From contig JAQTPS010000004.1 of NCBI GenBank assembly GCA_028712595.1, forward strand, positions 1 to 45,320: a stretch of DNA of 45,320 bases, read 5' to 3'. The notes beneath the pieces were generated by a model that was given only the letters and a program-made list of their open reading frames with translations, was not told the origin of the DNA and did no database searches. Positions 30,290-38,813 of the stretch are shown in pieces. Position 1 is the stretch's first letter. Every line of letters begins with the position of its first letter. Position numbers and translations under genes: made by a program. The DNA is from Minisyncoccota bacterium. Lineage in GTDB: Bacteria; Patescibacteriota; Minisyncoccia; Phycocordibacterales; UBA1550.

Positions 30290-31576
30290 GTGAAAAAAAT
30301 ATTCTGGAATTCAATAATAATACTGAACTTTTATCTCATATTGTATTTTTGGTTTTCAAATTCCCATTATTTGATAACCGGAATCAATCCGGGGAGTTTT
30401 TTGATAGCATTGGGCAGATTAGCCGGGCTTTTGAGCGAATTTTTAATTCTAATTCAACTTTTATTGATTAGCAGATTTTCTTTTGTTGAAAAGGAATACG
30501 GTTTTGATAAACTAGCCGACCTTCACAGAAAAATTGGATTGTTCCTGGGTATTTTTTTGATAAGCCACCCGCTTCTTTTGACTTTTGGGTATGCGAAACT
30601 AAACAATATTAATTTTGCGAAACAATTCATCACTTTTCAAACAGGATGGAGCGGTGTCTTTACTGCGACGGTAGCTTTTTTGATAATAGTTATTACCGCT
30701 TTTATTTCCACAAAAGCAATTAGAAATAAGATTAAATATGAAGTATGGTATTTCGCTCATCTGCCATTATACATTGCGGTGGCTATCGCTTTTGGCCACC
30801 AAGTAAATACTGGGGATATGTCGCAAGGAGGGGCAATATTCTACTGGTATTTGATTAATCTAGTTGCGGTGGGGACTTTAGTAGCTTTTAGATTTATTAA
30901 ACCCGCATATTCATTTTTTAAACACTCGTTCGTCATAGAAAAAATAGTAAAAGAAAATGACAATGTTTATTCTATTTACATTGCTGGCAAAAAAATGGAG
31001 CAATACAAATTCGCAAGTGGCCAGTATGCAACTTTGATTTTTTTGCAAAAAAATATGTGGTTTCATCATCCGTTTTCTTTTTCTGATTCGCACAATGGGG
31101 AGAATCTGAGATTTACAGTAAAATCTTCCGGCGACTTCACTTCAAAAATAGAAAACCTAAAGAAAGGTACACGTGTTTGGATAGATGGGCCACTTGGAAC
31201 GTTTACGTTAGAAAAATCTATTAATAAAAAATATTTATTTATAGCTGGAGGCATAGGCATAACTCCAATATTGTCTATCATGAAATCTATTGAAGATAAA
31301 AAAAGTGCTATTTTACTTTATTCGAATAAAAGAAAGGAAGAAATAATTTTTCAAAAAGAAATAGCCGAAAGTGGAATAGAAACTTACTACTTTAACACAG
31401 ACCCTGGTGTTGGCAATAGAATTAATGACCAAAAAATAGCTAAATTCTGCTCAGATTATAAAGATAGAGATATTTATCTTTGCGGTCCGATACAAATGAC
31501 ATCGAGTTTAATGCAAAGTATAAAAAATAATGGAGTTTCGTCCGAGCAAATTCATTTTGAAAAATTTAACTACTAA
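30290..31576 (+). CDS. Ferric-reductase-like transmembrane FAD/NAD(P)H oxidoreductase
   Basis: 428 residues starting with GTG. The N-terminal half has about six membrane segments with His pairs in GLFLGIFLISHPLLLTFG and VWYFAHLPLYIAVAIAFGHQV suited to bind two b hemes, as in ferric reductase / NOX domains. The C-terminal half is a ferredoxin-NADP reductase module: FAD motif HHPFSFSD, GPLGTFTLE, nucleotide motif IAGGIGITPILSIM and CGP near the end. It would move electrons from NAD(P)H across the membrane to the b5-like protein or an outside acceptor such as Fe(III) or O2. Confidence 0.87.
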   Translation: MKKIFWNSIIILNFYLILYFWFSNSHYLITGINPGSFLIALGRLAGLLSEFLILIQLLLISRFSFVEKEYGFDKLADLHRKIGLFLGIFLISHPLLLTFGYAKLNNINFAKQFITFQTGWSGVFTATVAFLIIVITAFISTKAIRNKIKYEVWYFAHLPLYIAVAIAFGHQVNTGDMSQGGAIFYWYLINLVAVGTLVAFRFIKPAYSFFKHSFVIEKIVKENDNVYSIYIAGKKMEQYKFASGQYATLIFLQKNMWFHHPFSFSDSHNGENLRFTVKSSGDFTSKIENLKKGTRVWIDGPLGTFTLEKSINKKYLFIAGGIGITPILSIMKSIEDKKSAILLYSNKRKEEIIFQKEIAESGIETYYFNTDPGVGNRINDQKIAKFCSDYKDRDIYLCGPIQMTSSLMQSIKNNGVSSEQIHFEKFNY

Positions 31577-31670
31577 AACGTAGATAATGAATTATAAAAG
31601 ATAGTAAGCTAGCCCTTTTTAGGATAACTTCTTTCCGTTGTGTTGCAATGAACAAAAATTTAATAGTGGA

Positions 31671-31698
31671 TTGTTACTTTCCATTTTGATGTTACAAT
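31671..31698 (+). promoter_or_regulatory. Probable promoter of the lactate permease gene
   Basis: TTGTTA (31671-31676), 16 nt, TACAAT (31693-31698), leaving about a 40-nt leader, longer than most here. Confidence 0.5.
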
Positions 31699-31743
31699 CA
31701 GAAAATACATCGACAAAGGAAAAAGCTTCGTGACTAATTAACG

Positions 31744-33240
31744 ATGATTACCTTACCAATTTTTTTATCGGTTCTCCCATTTTTGGTTTTTACCGTGCTG
31801 TTAATTTTCAGGGAAACCTCTCTTCTAAAGGCCTCTATTATTACACTGGTTTTGTTTACCGTTCTAGCGATTTTTTATTGGGGAATTCTTCCTGCTTCGC
31901 TGATGGTTTCTTATGGAAAGGGATTTTTTGTCGCCCTCGATATTTTTATTATCATTTTTGGCGCGATTTTTTTCTTACTTTTACTTGAAGAAATTCAAGT
32001 TATTGAAAATATTTCATACTACCTTGAGCACTTCTCGGGGGACTACAGATTACAGATAATTTTATTGGCTTGGCTCTTTGAAGCTTTTTTGGAAGGAACA
32101 GCGGGGTTCGGAACTCCTGTGGCTATAGTTGCTCCGCTTTTGGTGGGACTTGGGCTTACCCCGATTAGAGCTTTGATAGTGTCTCTCTTGGGTAACAGTA
32201 TTGCCGGAGTCTTTGGTGCGGTTGGTACTCCGATTAGAATAGGATTTGCAGGTCTTGATACCACCTCTGTCCCGGTTATTTCAGCACTCATAAATTGCGC
32301 GGGTTTTATAGTCCCAGTTTTTATGTTGTGGATAATTACCACAGGTCGAGTCAATCGTAAAAAAGAATTTTTAAGCGCGTTGCCGTTTGCGATTTGGGCG
32401 GGAATTGTTTTTGTTTTGCCGTCGGTATTTGTATCCCTATGGAGTCAGGAATTTGCAACGATACTCGGCTCGATCATTGGCATAATTCTTGTGTTCTTAA
32501 CGACAAAATTAGGGTTGTTTGTTCCTAAAGACAAAATTTCTCTAAAACAAGTGGGAGAAAAATTGTTTAAATCAATGTCTCCAGCGCACGCTTTTTTGCC
32601 CTATGTCTTTCTTGTATTTTTACTTGTGGCGGGGAAGATTTTTATTGGTAATGCCGGCATAAATATCTCTCTCGGGTTTTCTCATTTTTTTAATTTATTT
32701 AATCCCGGGTTTGCTTTCATTTTGGCTGGGCTTTTGGTCGCTATCATCTGGCGAAGGAAAAAAGAGGCAGTTGTTCCTTTGGTATCAAAATCTTTTATTG
32801 AAGCGCTGAATCCATTTTTTGTAATTATCTCTACATCAGTGTTAGTGCAACTAATGATAAATTCCGGACAAAATCGCTCTGGCCTTCCTTCGGCAATTTC
32901 TATCTTGTCTAAAGTTTTTGAAACTCCTTTATTGCCATTTTTTGCTCCCTTTATTGGCGCCTTCGGTAGTTTCATAACTGGAAGTGTCACCATTTCCAAT
33001 ATTATGTTTGGTAGTTTTTTTGATACAGCTGCGACGAATTTGGGAAACAGTACGGCCGTGATATTATCTCTTGCAATCGTGGGCGCGGGAGCTGGTAGTA
33101 TGATTGCTTTGGCCGATATGTTGGCAGCACAAGCTGTTCTACGATTAAAAAATCAAGAGAGAAAAATTTTAAGAGGCGTCTTTGTTCCTTGCTTCTTGTT
33201 TTTGATAATCGTAGGTGGAATTGGATTGTTTTTAAGTTAA
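31744..33240 (+). CDS. lctP: L-lactate permease (LctP family)
   Basis: 498 residues with about 13 hydrophobic segments. EAFLEGTAGFGTPVAIVAPLLVGLGLTPIRALIVSLLGNSIAGVFGAVGTPI is the LctP signature, and APFIGAFGSFITGSVTISNIMFGSF the second conserved half. It imports or exports lactate (or glycolate) with protons, which suits a fermenting cell excreting lactate. The protein is slightly shorter than E. coli LldP (551). It stands alone. Confidence 0.92.
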   Translation: MITLPIFLSVLPFLVFTVLLIFRETSLLKASIITLVLFTVLAIFYWGILPASLMVSYGKGFFVALDIFIIIFGAIFFLLLLEEIQVIENISYYLEHFSGDYRLQIILLAWLFEAFLEGTAGFGTPVAIVAPLLVGLGLTPIRALIVSLLGNSIAGVFGAVGTPIRIGFAGLDTTSVPVISALINCAGFIVPVFMLWIITTGRVNRKKEFLSALPFAIWAGIVFVLPSVFVSLWSQEFATILGSIIGIILVFLTTKLGLFVPKDKISLKQVGEKLFKSMSPAHAFLPYVFLVFLLVAGKIFIGNAGINISLGFSHFFNLFNPGFAFILAGLLVAIIWRRKKEAVVPLVSKSFIEALNPFFVIISTSVLVQLMINSGQNRSGLPSAISILSKVFETPLLPFFAPFIGAFGSFITGSVTISNIMFGSFFDTAATNLGNSTAVILSLAIVGAGAGSMIALADMLAAQAVLRLKNQERKILRGVFVPCFLFLIIVGGIGLFLS

Positions 33241-33246
33241 TAATTA

Positions 33247-33283
33247 CACACAAAAACCCCGCAGGGAGGGCCTTTTTCGTGTG
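33247..33283 (+). terminator. Imperfect terminator behind lctP
   Basis: ACACAAAAACCC and GGGCCTTTTTCGTGTGT pair imperfectly around CGCAGGGA. The next gene's -10 box begins within the 3' arm. Confidence 0.5.
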
Positions 33284-33297
33284 TTATAATGCCGATT

Positions 33298-33651
33298 ATG
33301 TATAAAATTTCCAAAATTCCCCACAAAGAACAAAGATACAATACCGTCGGGGATTGGGTGTTTGAAGGTGATGAAATAAAAATAATGGTTTCCGATACCG
33401 GCGACCCCAGGATGAACGCCTTAGTGGGTGTTCATGAATTAGTGGAAGTTTTGCTCTGCAAAGACAGAGGAATATCCCAATCAGATGTAGATAAATTTGA
33501 CATGGGTCATCCAGAATTAAGCGACCCAGGCAGCCACCCAGACGCTCCATACAAAAAAGAACACGAGTTTGCCACAAAAGTTGAAAAAATGCTATGTGAT
33601 GAGTTTGGTATAAAATGGGAGGAATATGAAAAAATTTTGCATAATTTGTAA
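33298..33651 (+). CDS. Small protein with an HELVE metal-binding-like motif
   Basis: 117 residues, soluble and acidic. The centre reads MNALVGVHELVEVLLCKDRGIS; HELVE followed by HPELSDPGSHPDAPYKKEHEFA gives several His and Glu that could bind a metal ion, as in small zincin-like proteins, but the classic HExxH is not met. It is not recognised beyond a conserved hypothetical of phage/plasmid type. The ATG at 33298 is chosen over 33289 because TATAAT (33285-33290) overlaps the earlier one and stands seven nt before the later one. Confidence 0.6.
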   Translation: MYKISKIPHKEQRYNTVGDWVFEGDEIKIMVSDTGDPRMNALVGVHELVEVLLCKDRGISQSDVDKFDMGHPELSDPGSHPDAPYKKEHEFATKVEKMLCDEFGIKWEEYEKILHNL

Positions 33652-33692
33652 TATTGATATATAGAATTATCGCCAATATCTAGACTTCTTTT

Positions 33693-33721
33693 TTGGACTT
33701 TTTCCTCAAAACTGATAGTAT
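33693..33721 (+). promoter_or_regulatory. Promoter of the tspO gene
   Basis: TTGGAC (33693-33698), 17 nt, TAGTAT (33716-33721), six nt before the ATG at 33728. Confidence 0.65.
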
Positions 33722-33727
33722 TTTAGT

Positions 33728-34231
33728 ATGGAAAAAGAAATTTCAAATAAGAGAAAGTTCTCCAGTTTTCTAGCGCTCATAGTATCTATTGCTATTTGTG
33801 AGTTTGCAGGAATTGTCGGCTCCTTTTTCACCTTTTCGGAAATTCCAACATGGTACGCGACAATAACCAAGCCAGCAATCAATCCACCATCATGGGTTTT
33901 TGGTCCAGTTTGGACGACCCTATTTTTCTTGATGGGCATATCAGCATTTCTTGTTTGGAGAAAAATGGAAACCAATCGCGAAGATGTAAAAATGGCCCTC
34001 TCAATTTTTGGTTTTCAATTAATATTAAACACCCTTTGGTCGATCATTTTTTTCGGTATGCATAATATAGGTCTTGCTCTTGCAGAGATCGTTGTCCTCT
34101 GGCTTGCGATAGTTTGGACAATAGTTGAATTTTATAAACTCTCTCGTGCCTCGGCGTACCTTCTCTTGCCATACATCGTCTGGGTAACTTTTGCCGGCTA
34201 CCTTACTTATAATCTTTGGGTTTTAAATTAA
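33728..34231 (+). CDS. tspO: TspO/MBR family protein
   Basis: 167 residues with five membrane segments. The signature WYATITKPAINPPSWVFGPVWTTLFFLMGISAFLVW and the later FQLILNTLWSIIFFG and ALAEIVVLWLAIVWTI are typical of TspO, which binds porphyrins and cholesterol-like ligands. Close to the heme-using cytochrome b5 module, a porphyrin link is possible but not shown. It is 4 nt upstream of the metal-binding protein gene, so the two are one operon. Confidence 0.92.
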   Translation: MEKEISNKRKFSSFLALIVSIAICEFAGIVGSFFTFSEIPTWYATITKPAINPPSWVFGPVWTTLFFLMGISAFLVWRKMETNREDVKMALSIFGFQLILNTLWSIIFFGMHNIGLALAEIVVLWLAIVWTIVEFYKLSRASAYLLLPYIVWVTFAGYLTYNLWVLN

Positions 34232-34235
34232 AATT

Positions 34236-35174
34236 ATGAATAAAAGATATATTTTTGGCCTCTGCCTACTCGGGATTGTAATCTTGATTGTCACGGTTTT
34301 TGTGATAAATCTTCCAAACAGACCACTACCTCAAACAAAAACAGAAAAGCTTAGCGTTGTCACAAGTTTTTACCCACTTTATTTTTTCTCGGAACAGATA
34401 GGAGGGGATAAGGCGGAAATAATAAACATAACACCCGCTGGAGCTGAACCTCACGACTACGAACCATCACCTCAAGACATTATTAGTATTACAAAGGGTA
34501 AACTTTTGATACTGAACGGAGGAGGTCTTGAAGCGTGGGGCCCTAAGGTAATTCATATCATCGATCCAAACCATACTCTCGTTGTAACCGCCGGTGAGGG
34601 GTTGGCAATGCAAGAATTTAAACAAGATGAGCAGACTGTTACCGATCCGCACATTTGGCTCTCTCCTCGTCTTGCGCAGAAAATGGTGGATAAAATCACT
34701 GAAGGTTTTGTGAAAGCTGACCCAGCAAATAGCGGGTTTTACACGCAAAACAGCGAACTGCTGAAAATCAAATTAAATGTTCTGGATCAAGAATATCAAA
34801 CCGGACTCAATGTGTGCGCCAGCAGAAACATCGTCACTTCTCATTCAGCGTTTGGATACCTAGCAATGGATTATAATTTGAACCAAGTTCCAATCACGGG
34901 GTTGTCTCTTGATGCTGAGCCGTCGCTTAAGAAACTTGGCGAAATCGCAAAGTTTGCAAAAGATAATAAAGTGAAATATATATTTTTTGAAAGCCTTGTG
35001 AGCCCAAAACTTTCCGATGTTATAGCAACAGAAATAGGTGCAAAAACAATGGTGCTCGATCCTATTGAAGGGCTTACTCCTGATGCCATAAAACTCGGGA
35101 GAAACTACCTTAGTGTAATGCGCGACAATCTTGCAAATCTAGAGATTGCGCTTGAGTGCGCGCCTATGAATTAA
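34236..35174 (+). CDS. ZnuA-like metal ABC transporter substrate-binding protein
   Basis: 312 residues of the cluster 9 (ZnuA/PsaA) family: VVTSFYPLYFFSEQIGGDKAEI, AGAEPHDYEPSPQDI (His73), DPHIWLSPRLAQKM (His139), NIVTSHSAFGYLA (third His near 200) and FFESLVSPKLSDVIATEIGA. It binds Zn(II) or Mn(II) outside the cell. The N-terminus is an uncleaved-looking anchor (about 5-25), and no lipobox Cys is present. No permease or ATPase gene is adjacent, so it either works with distant partners or has another role. Confidence 0.85.
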   Translation: MNKRYIFGLCLLGIVILIVTVFVINLPNRPLPQTKTEKLSVVTSFYPLYFFSEQIGGDKAEIINITPAGAEPHDYEPSPQDIISITKGKLLILNGGGLEAWGPKVIHIIDPNHTLVVTAGEGLAMQEFKQDEQTVTDPHIWLSPRLAQKMVDKITEGFVKADPANSGFYTQNSELLKIKLNVLDQEYQTGLNVCASRNIVTSHSAFGYLAMDYNLNQVPITGLSLDAEPSLKKLGEIAKFAKDNKVKYIFFESLVSPKLSDVIATEIGAKTMVLDPIEGLTPDAIKLGRNYLSVMRDNLANLEIALECAPMN

Positions 35175-35184
35175 AGTGTTCGGA

Positions 35185-35213
35185 TTGCACCTCCTTGGCG
35201 TCGTTGGTATACT
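35185..35213 (+). promoter_or_regulatory. Promoter of the DUF1189 gene
   Basis: TTGCAC (35185-35190), 17 nt, TATACT (35208-35213), six nt before the ATG at 35220. Confidence 0.7.
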
Positions 35214-35219
35214 TGTCTT

Positions 35220-36068
35220 ATGAAAACCTTCTTAAAAATCTTCAAAGATAGCGCTTATAATCCGTTTTTCTATACTACTATACCTAGTATCCCAGCAAAA
35301 AAAGTTTTTAAAGACTACTTTAAGATTGCTGTATTCTTGTCTTTTGTTATGACGCTGGTTTTCTCTGCTTTTTTGGTGCCTCGCGGGGTCTCTTTCGTAA
35401 AAGATGATGCTCCAATGCTTGTGAAAGAATATTATCCTTCGGAGCTCGAGATAAATATTGAAAAAGGACAAGCCTCCGCCAATGTCCCAATGCCGTATTT
35501 CATTCCTGCTAAACACGAAGGAACTCCTCCTGCAAACAGTCAAATAGAAAATATTTTAGTCATTGATACGGAGAATAATTTTGACACAAAGAAATTTGAT
35601 GAATACAAAACCTATGCTCTCCTCACAAAGACTGATCTGGTAACGCAAGATAGCAGTGGAAGCATAACCATAAAAAGCGTCAACACTTTGCCCTCTGGAG
35701 TCATAAACCAAGACAAACTTCTTTCGTGGGTTGGGAAGGTCGATGGGGCGTTAGTTTATGTCGTTCCGGTGGTCATTCTTTTGATGTTCGTGTTATTCTT
35801 TCTTGGTTATTCTCTTTATTTAATCCCCCTATTTTTCTTTGCGCTCATCACTTTTCTTATTTCGTGGGTGAAAAAAGCTCCGACGCTTACTTATGGCAAT
35901 GCATATAAAATAAGTATGTATGCAATTGTGCCAAGTCTCGTTCTCAAATCATTTCTAAATATGGTTGGTTTCTTGTTTGTGCCGCCATACCTTACGCTCT
36001 TTGTTTTTCTTCTTGTAGTTTCTCTTAATATGAGAGAAAATCAAACGCTAACCTCTTCTGCCCAATAA
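35220..36068 (+). CDS. DUF1189 family membrane protein
   Basis: 282 residues. FLKIFKDSAYNPFFYTTIPSIPAKKVFKDYFKIAVFLSFVMTLVFS is the N-terminal DUF1189 pattern with the first membrane segment; a soluble extracytoplasmic part (about 65-175) follows, then four membrane segments (about 178-275). The function is not known; in Firmicutes the family is linked to cell-envelope stress and maltodextrin operons only loosely. Monocistronic. Confidence 0.75.
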   Translation: MKTFLKIFKDSAYNPFFYTTIPSIPAKKVFKDYFKIAVFLSFVMTLVFSAFLVPRGVSFVKDDAPMLVKEYYPSELEINIEKGQASANVPMPYFIPAKHEGTPPANSQIENILVIDTENNFDTKKFDEYKTYALLTKTDLVTQDSSGSITIKSVNTLPSGVINQDKLLSWVGKVDGALVYVVPVVILLMFVLFFLGYSLYLIPLFFFALITFLISWVKKAPTLTYGNAYKISMYAIVPSLVLKSFLNMVGFLFVPPYLTLFVFLLVVSLNMRENQTLTSSAQ

Positions 36069-36137
36069 ACCCCCTTGCGCTTCTGGTTCTCTCGCCCATT
36101 TTGTTTTAATCTTTGGTGTACTATACTATAGCTAGAT

Positions 36138-36515
36138 ATGACGAAAAAAATATTAATTATTGACGACGATAAGATTTTCTCGAAAGTTCTTCGTGATGCT
36201 CTTTTGGCGAAAGAAAAAGATGCTTATGAAGTTACTACGGCTTTTGATGGCAAAGAAGGACTCGAAATTGCTAGTAAAGTAAAGCCGGACCTTATCTTAT
36301 GCGACCTCGTTATGCCAAATATGGGGGGCATCGATTTTATAAAACAGCTTAGGTCGGAGGAGTGGGGGAAGCTTCTTAAGGTTGTCGTTGTCACTCAAAT
36401 TTCGGACATAGAAAAGATGAGTGAAGGTCTCGAGCTCGGGATACACGGGTATATTCTTAAGTCAGATTATTCGATAGATGAAATCCTCCATCAGATTGAG
36501 GAAGCTCTTAAATAG
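36138..36515 (+). CDS. CheY-like response regulator (receiver domain only)
   Basis: 125 residues, one receiver domain. IDDDK at the N-terminus holds the acidic pair, LILCDLVMPNMGG the phosphorylated Asp (residue 56), VVTQ the switch Thr/Ser position, and LKSDYS the conserved Lys. There is no output domain and no histidine kinase next to it, so it acts by protein contact, perhaps with the pilus motor. TATACT (36122-36127) lies 10 nt before the ATG. Confidence 0.9.
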   Translation: MTKKILIIDDDKIFSKVLRDALLAKEKDAYEVTTAFDGKEGLEIASKVKPDLILCDLVMPNMGGIDFIKQLRSEEWGKLLKVVVVTQISDIEKMSEGLELGIHGYILKSDYSIDEILHQIEEALK

Positions 36516-36571
36516 TTTATAAGCGTCGCGTTTCAGTGGAAGATTGCGCGACATAATTATTGTTAAATTAT

Positions 36572-37372
36572 ATGGATAAAGATAAAACAAGATTTTTTAA
36601 AGCGCTCACAGTTCTTGCTGTCGTAGGCGCAGTGCTTTTATTCGCGATGACTATCACTGAAATAAAAGGGTACAGGTTTATTGGTGGTGGAGTTTCTGCA
36701 TCCAATACTATTTCAGTCAGCGGAGATGGAGAGGTCTATGCCGCTCCAGATATTGCAACAGTTTCTTTTACTGTAACCGAAGAATCAAAAAAAGTTGCTG
36801 ATGCGCAAGACAAGGTGACAACAAAAGTAAAAACTGCCCTAACGGCTATTCGTAGTTTGGGCGTAGCGGATAAAGATATTAAAACAGAAAACTATTCTTC
36901 ATATCCAAAGTATGAATATCGACAAGGAGGGACTGTGGTCTGCATGAGTTTGGATTGTCCGTCTCCGGTAAGCAAGCAAGTTTTGGTTGGATACGAAGTT
37001 TCTCAATATGTGTCCATAACTGTGCGGGATTTGGATTCTGTGAATTCGGTTGTAGATGCTCTCGGCACGGCAGGAGTTACCAACATGCAAGGTCCGGATT
37101 TTGCAATAGACAAACAGGATGCTTTTAAAGCAGACGCGCGAAAACAAGCTATAGACAAAGCAAAGGAAAAAGCAAAAGTTCTCGCCCGAGACCTTGGAGT
37201 TTCGCTTGTTCGCATCGTTTCTTTCTCTGAAGGAGGAGATTATCCAGTATATTATGACCGCGCGATGATGTCGTCTGGCAAGGGAGTATCTGCTCCACAG
37301 GCGCTACCCGAACTGCCTCAAGGCCAGGAAAAGATTACTTCTCAAGTCACTATTACGTACGAAATTCGCTAA
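36572..37372 (+). CDS. SIMPL domain (DUF541) protein
   Basis: 266 residues: an N-terminal membrane anchor (about 10-30) and a SIMPL domain, ISVSGDGEVYAAPDIATVSFTVTEESKKVADAQDKV at its start and KAIDKAKEKAKVLARDLGVSLVRIVSFSEGG near its end. Proteins of this type (E. coli YggE, B. subtilis BP26-like) form oligomeric channels or rings linked to oxidative stress; the role here is unknown. Between the strands, YEYRQGGTVVCMSLDCPSPVSKQVLVGYE is an insert with two Cys. A terminator follows. Confidence 0.85.
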   Translation: MDKDKTRFFKALTVLAVVGAVLLFAMTITEIKGYRFIGGGVSASNTISVSGDGEVYAAPDIATVSFTVTEESKKVADAQDKVTTKVKTALTAIRSLGVADKDIKTENYSSYPKYEYRQGGTVVCMSLDCPSPVSKQVLVGYEVSQYVSITVRDLDSVNSVVDALGTAGVTNMQGPDFAIDKQDAFKADARKQAIDKAKEKAKVLARDLGVSLVRIVSFSEGGDYPVYYDRAMMSSGKGVSAPQALPELPQGQEKITSQVTITYEIR

Positions 37373-37392
37373 ATCCCTTAATTCTAAAGGAT

Positions 37393-37426
37393 AAAAACCC
37401 GGCACCATTTATGGTGCCGGGTTTTT
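37393..37426 (+). terminator. Intrinsic terminator of the SIMPL gene
   Basis: AAAAACCCGGCACCAT pairs with ATGGTGCCGGGTTTTT around TT, a 16-bp stem. Confidence 0.92.
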
Positions 37427-37530
37427 GCATTGACTTTTTATTGGCTATGGAGTACTGTGAATTAAAGCCCTGCGGGGCGGTTTTTTAAATGGGAAGTAGT
37501 TAAAAATAAGTAGCTACAATCAAATTGATT

Positions 37531-37710
37531 ATGAACTTTATCCAATATTTACGAGATACAAAAAGTGAAATGAAGCACGTTGTGTGGCCAACACGCCGTC
37601 AGGCGGTAGCTTTTACCGTGCTTGTGGTAGTACTCTCTGTCTTTACCGCTCTTTATCTCAGCACTTTTGACACGCTGTTTACATCTCTTATTAAAAAGTT
37701 GATCGGTTAA
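37531..37710 (+). CDS. secE: Preprotein translocase subunit SecE
   Basis: 59 residues, the minimal SecE: MNFIQYLRDTKSEMKHVVWPTRRQAVAFTVLVVVLSVFTALYL has the conserved amphipathic helix with KHVVWPTRRQ and the single membrane segment. It stabilises SecY. A TTG at 37525 is possible, but the ATG matches the family start. A TACAAT box lies at 37515-37520. nusG follows 18 nt downstream, the classical order. Confidence 0.93.
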   Translation: MNFIQYLRDTKSEMKHVVWPTRRQAVAFTVLVVVLSVFTALYLSTFDTLFTSLIKKLIG

Positions 37711-37728
37711 TTTTTTAAAACTAACTCT

Positions 37729-38274
37729 ATGGTAAAACAAGAAACAACCGGCGAGCGACATTGGTATGCAATTCATACTTACGTTGGATATGAAAATGCT
37801 GTTTTGCGCAACTTAAAACAGCGCATTGAGTCTTTGGGAATGGAAGACAGGATTTTCAACACCATTATTCCAGTTGAGAAAAAAATAAAAGTAAAAGGAG
37901 GCAAACGAGTCGAGGTGGAAGAAAAAATCTATCCCGGTTATGTTCTCGTAGACATGATTGTAACCGATGATTCTTGGTATGTTGTCAGAAATACTCCTCG
38001 TGTGACCGGATTCGTTGGCGCCGGGGTAACCCCTGTTCCTCTTGAGAAAGCGGAAGTTGATTCTCTGTTTAGCAGAATGTCAGCAGGCACTCCAAAACAC
38101 AATATCGACCTCGTAATAGGAGACCAAGTAACAATCGTAGACGGCCCGTTCAAAGAACTCGAAGGGAAAGTTGCTGAATTGGATGATGAGCGCGGGCGTG
38201 TAAAAGTTCTCGTATCAATGTTCGGTCGCGAAACGCCGGTTGAGCTTGATTTCCTTCAGATCCGAAAGATGTAA
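37729..38274 (+). CDS. nusG: Transcription termination/antitermination protein NusG
   Basis: 181 residues. The NGN domain (HWYAIHTYVGYENAVLRNLKQRIESLGMEDRIFNTIIPVEK...YPGYVLVDM...YVVRNTPRVTGFVG) is followed by the KOW domain (GDQVTIVDGPFKELEGKVAELDDERGRVKVLVSMFGRETPVELDFLQI). It binds RNA polymerase and couples it to the ribosome or Rho. Normal length, and in the canonical secE-nusG-rplK order. Confidence 0.96.
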   Translation: MVKQETTGERHWYAIHTYVGYENAVLRNLKQRIESLGMEDRIFNTIIPVEKKIKVKGGKRVEVEEKIYPGYVLVDMIVTDDSWYVVRNTPRVTGFVGAGVTPVPLEKAEVDSLFSRMSAGTPKHNIDLVIGDQVTIVDGPFKELEGKVAELDDERGRVKVLVSMFGRETPVELDFLQIRKM

Positions 38275-38283
38275 TTAACAGAC

Positions 38284-38312
38284 TTGATAAAGACCACAAA
38301 CTAAGGTAGACT
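38284..38312 (+). promoter_or_regulatory. Promoter of rplK
   Basis: TTGATA (38284-38289), 17 nt, TAGACT (38307-38312), 15 nt before the ATG, so a leader of about 8 nt. Confidence 0.6.
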
Positions 38313-38327
38313 CTCTAAACTATAAAT

Positions 38328-38753
38328 ATGGCAAAGAAAATAACAAAAAAGATAAAGGTAGTAATCCCAGCCGGCAAAGCAACCCCAGCTCCTCCTTTGG
38401 GGCCCGCACTCGGACAGGCAGGCGTAAATATCGGTGAATTCGTAACGAAATTCAACGACGCTACTCGCGCTCAAATGGGCGACATTGTTCCGGTAGTTAT
38501 TACCGTCTATGAAGATCGCTCTTTCACGTTTGTCACAAAGACTCCTCCAGCTTCCTCTCTTATCTTCAAAGCCGCTAAAGTTGAGAAAGGTTCTGGCAAA
38601 AATAAAATAAGTTCAGCCGGAAGTATTACAAAAGCTCAATTGCGTGAAATTGCAGAAAAAAAGATGAAAGACTTGAATGCTAATGATGTCGATGCAGCAA
38701 TGAAAATTATTGCAGGCTCAGCTCGTTCAGCAGGAATAGAGGTTAAAGGATAA
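38328..38753 (+). CDS. rplK: 50S ribosomal protein L11
   Basis: 141 residues, the usual length. [37 protein letters not shown] is the N-terminal thiostrepton-site domain and [27 protein letters not shown] the rRNA-binding domain. L11 forms the GTPase-associated centre. The gene normally followed by rplA (L1) is here followed by a terminator and convergent thyA; rplA is not seen in the window. Confidence 0.97.
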   Translation: MAKKITKKIKVVIPAGKATPAPPLGPALGQAGVNIGEFVTKFNDATRAQMGDIVPVVITVYEDRSFTFVTKTPPASSLIFKAAKVEKGSGKNKISSAGSITKAQLREIAEKKMKDLNANDVDAAMKIIAGSARSAGIEVKG

Positions 38754-38767
38754 TTTTTATACAAATG

Positions 38768-38802
38768 AAAAACCCGGCGTCGTTCACGATGCCGGGTTTT
38801 TT
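38768..38802 (+). terminator. Bidirectional terminator between rplK and thyA
   Basis: AAAAACCCGGC / GCCGGGTTTTTT with an inner GTCGT/ACGAT stem. A and T runs on both sides suit both converging genes. The outer stem repeats that at 37393-37426. Confidence 0.9.
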
Positions 38803-38813
38803 GTTGCAAGTTT

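Noticed and set aside
37461-37490. Second terminator or tRNA remnant before secE (GCCC-TGCG-GGGC followed by T6)
   Set aside because: The stem has only four pairs and no gene lies directly upstream after the strong terminator at 37393-37426; too weak to call.
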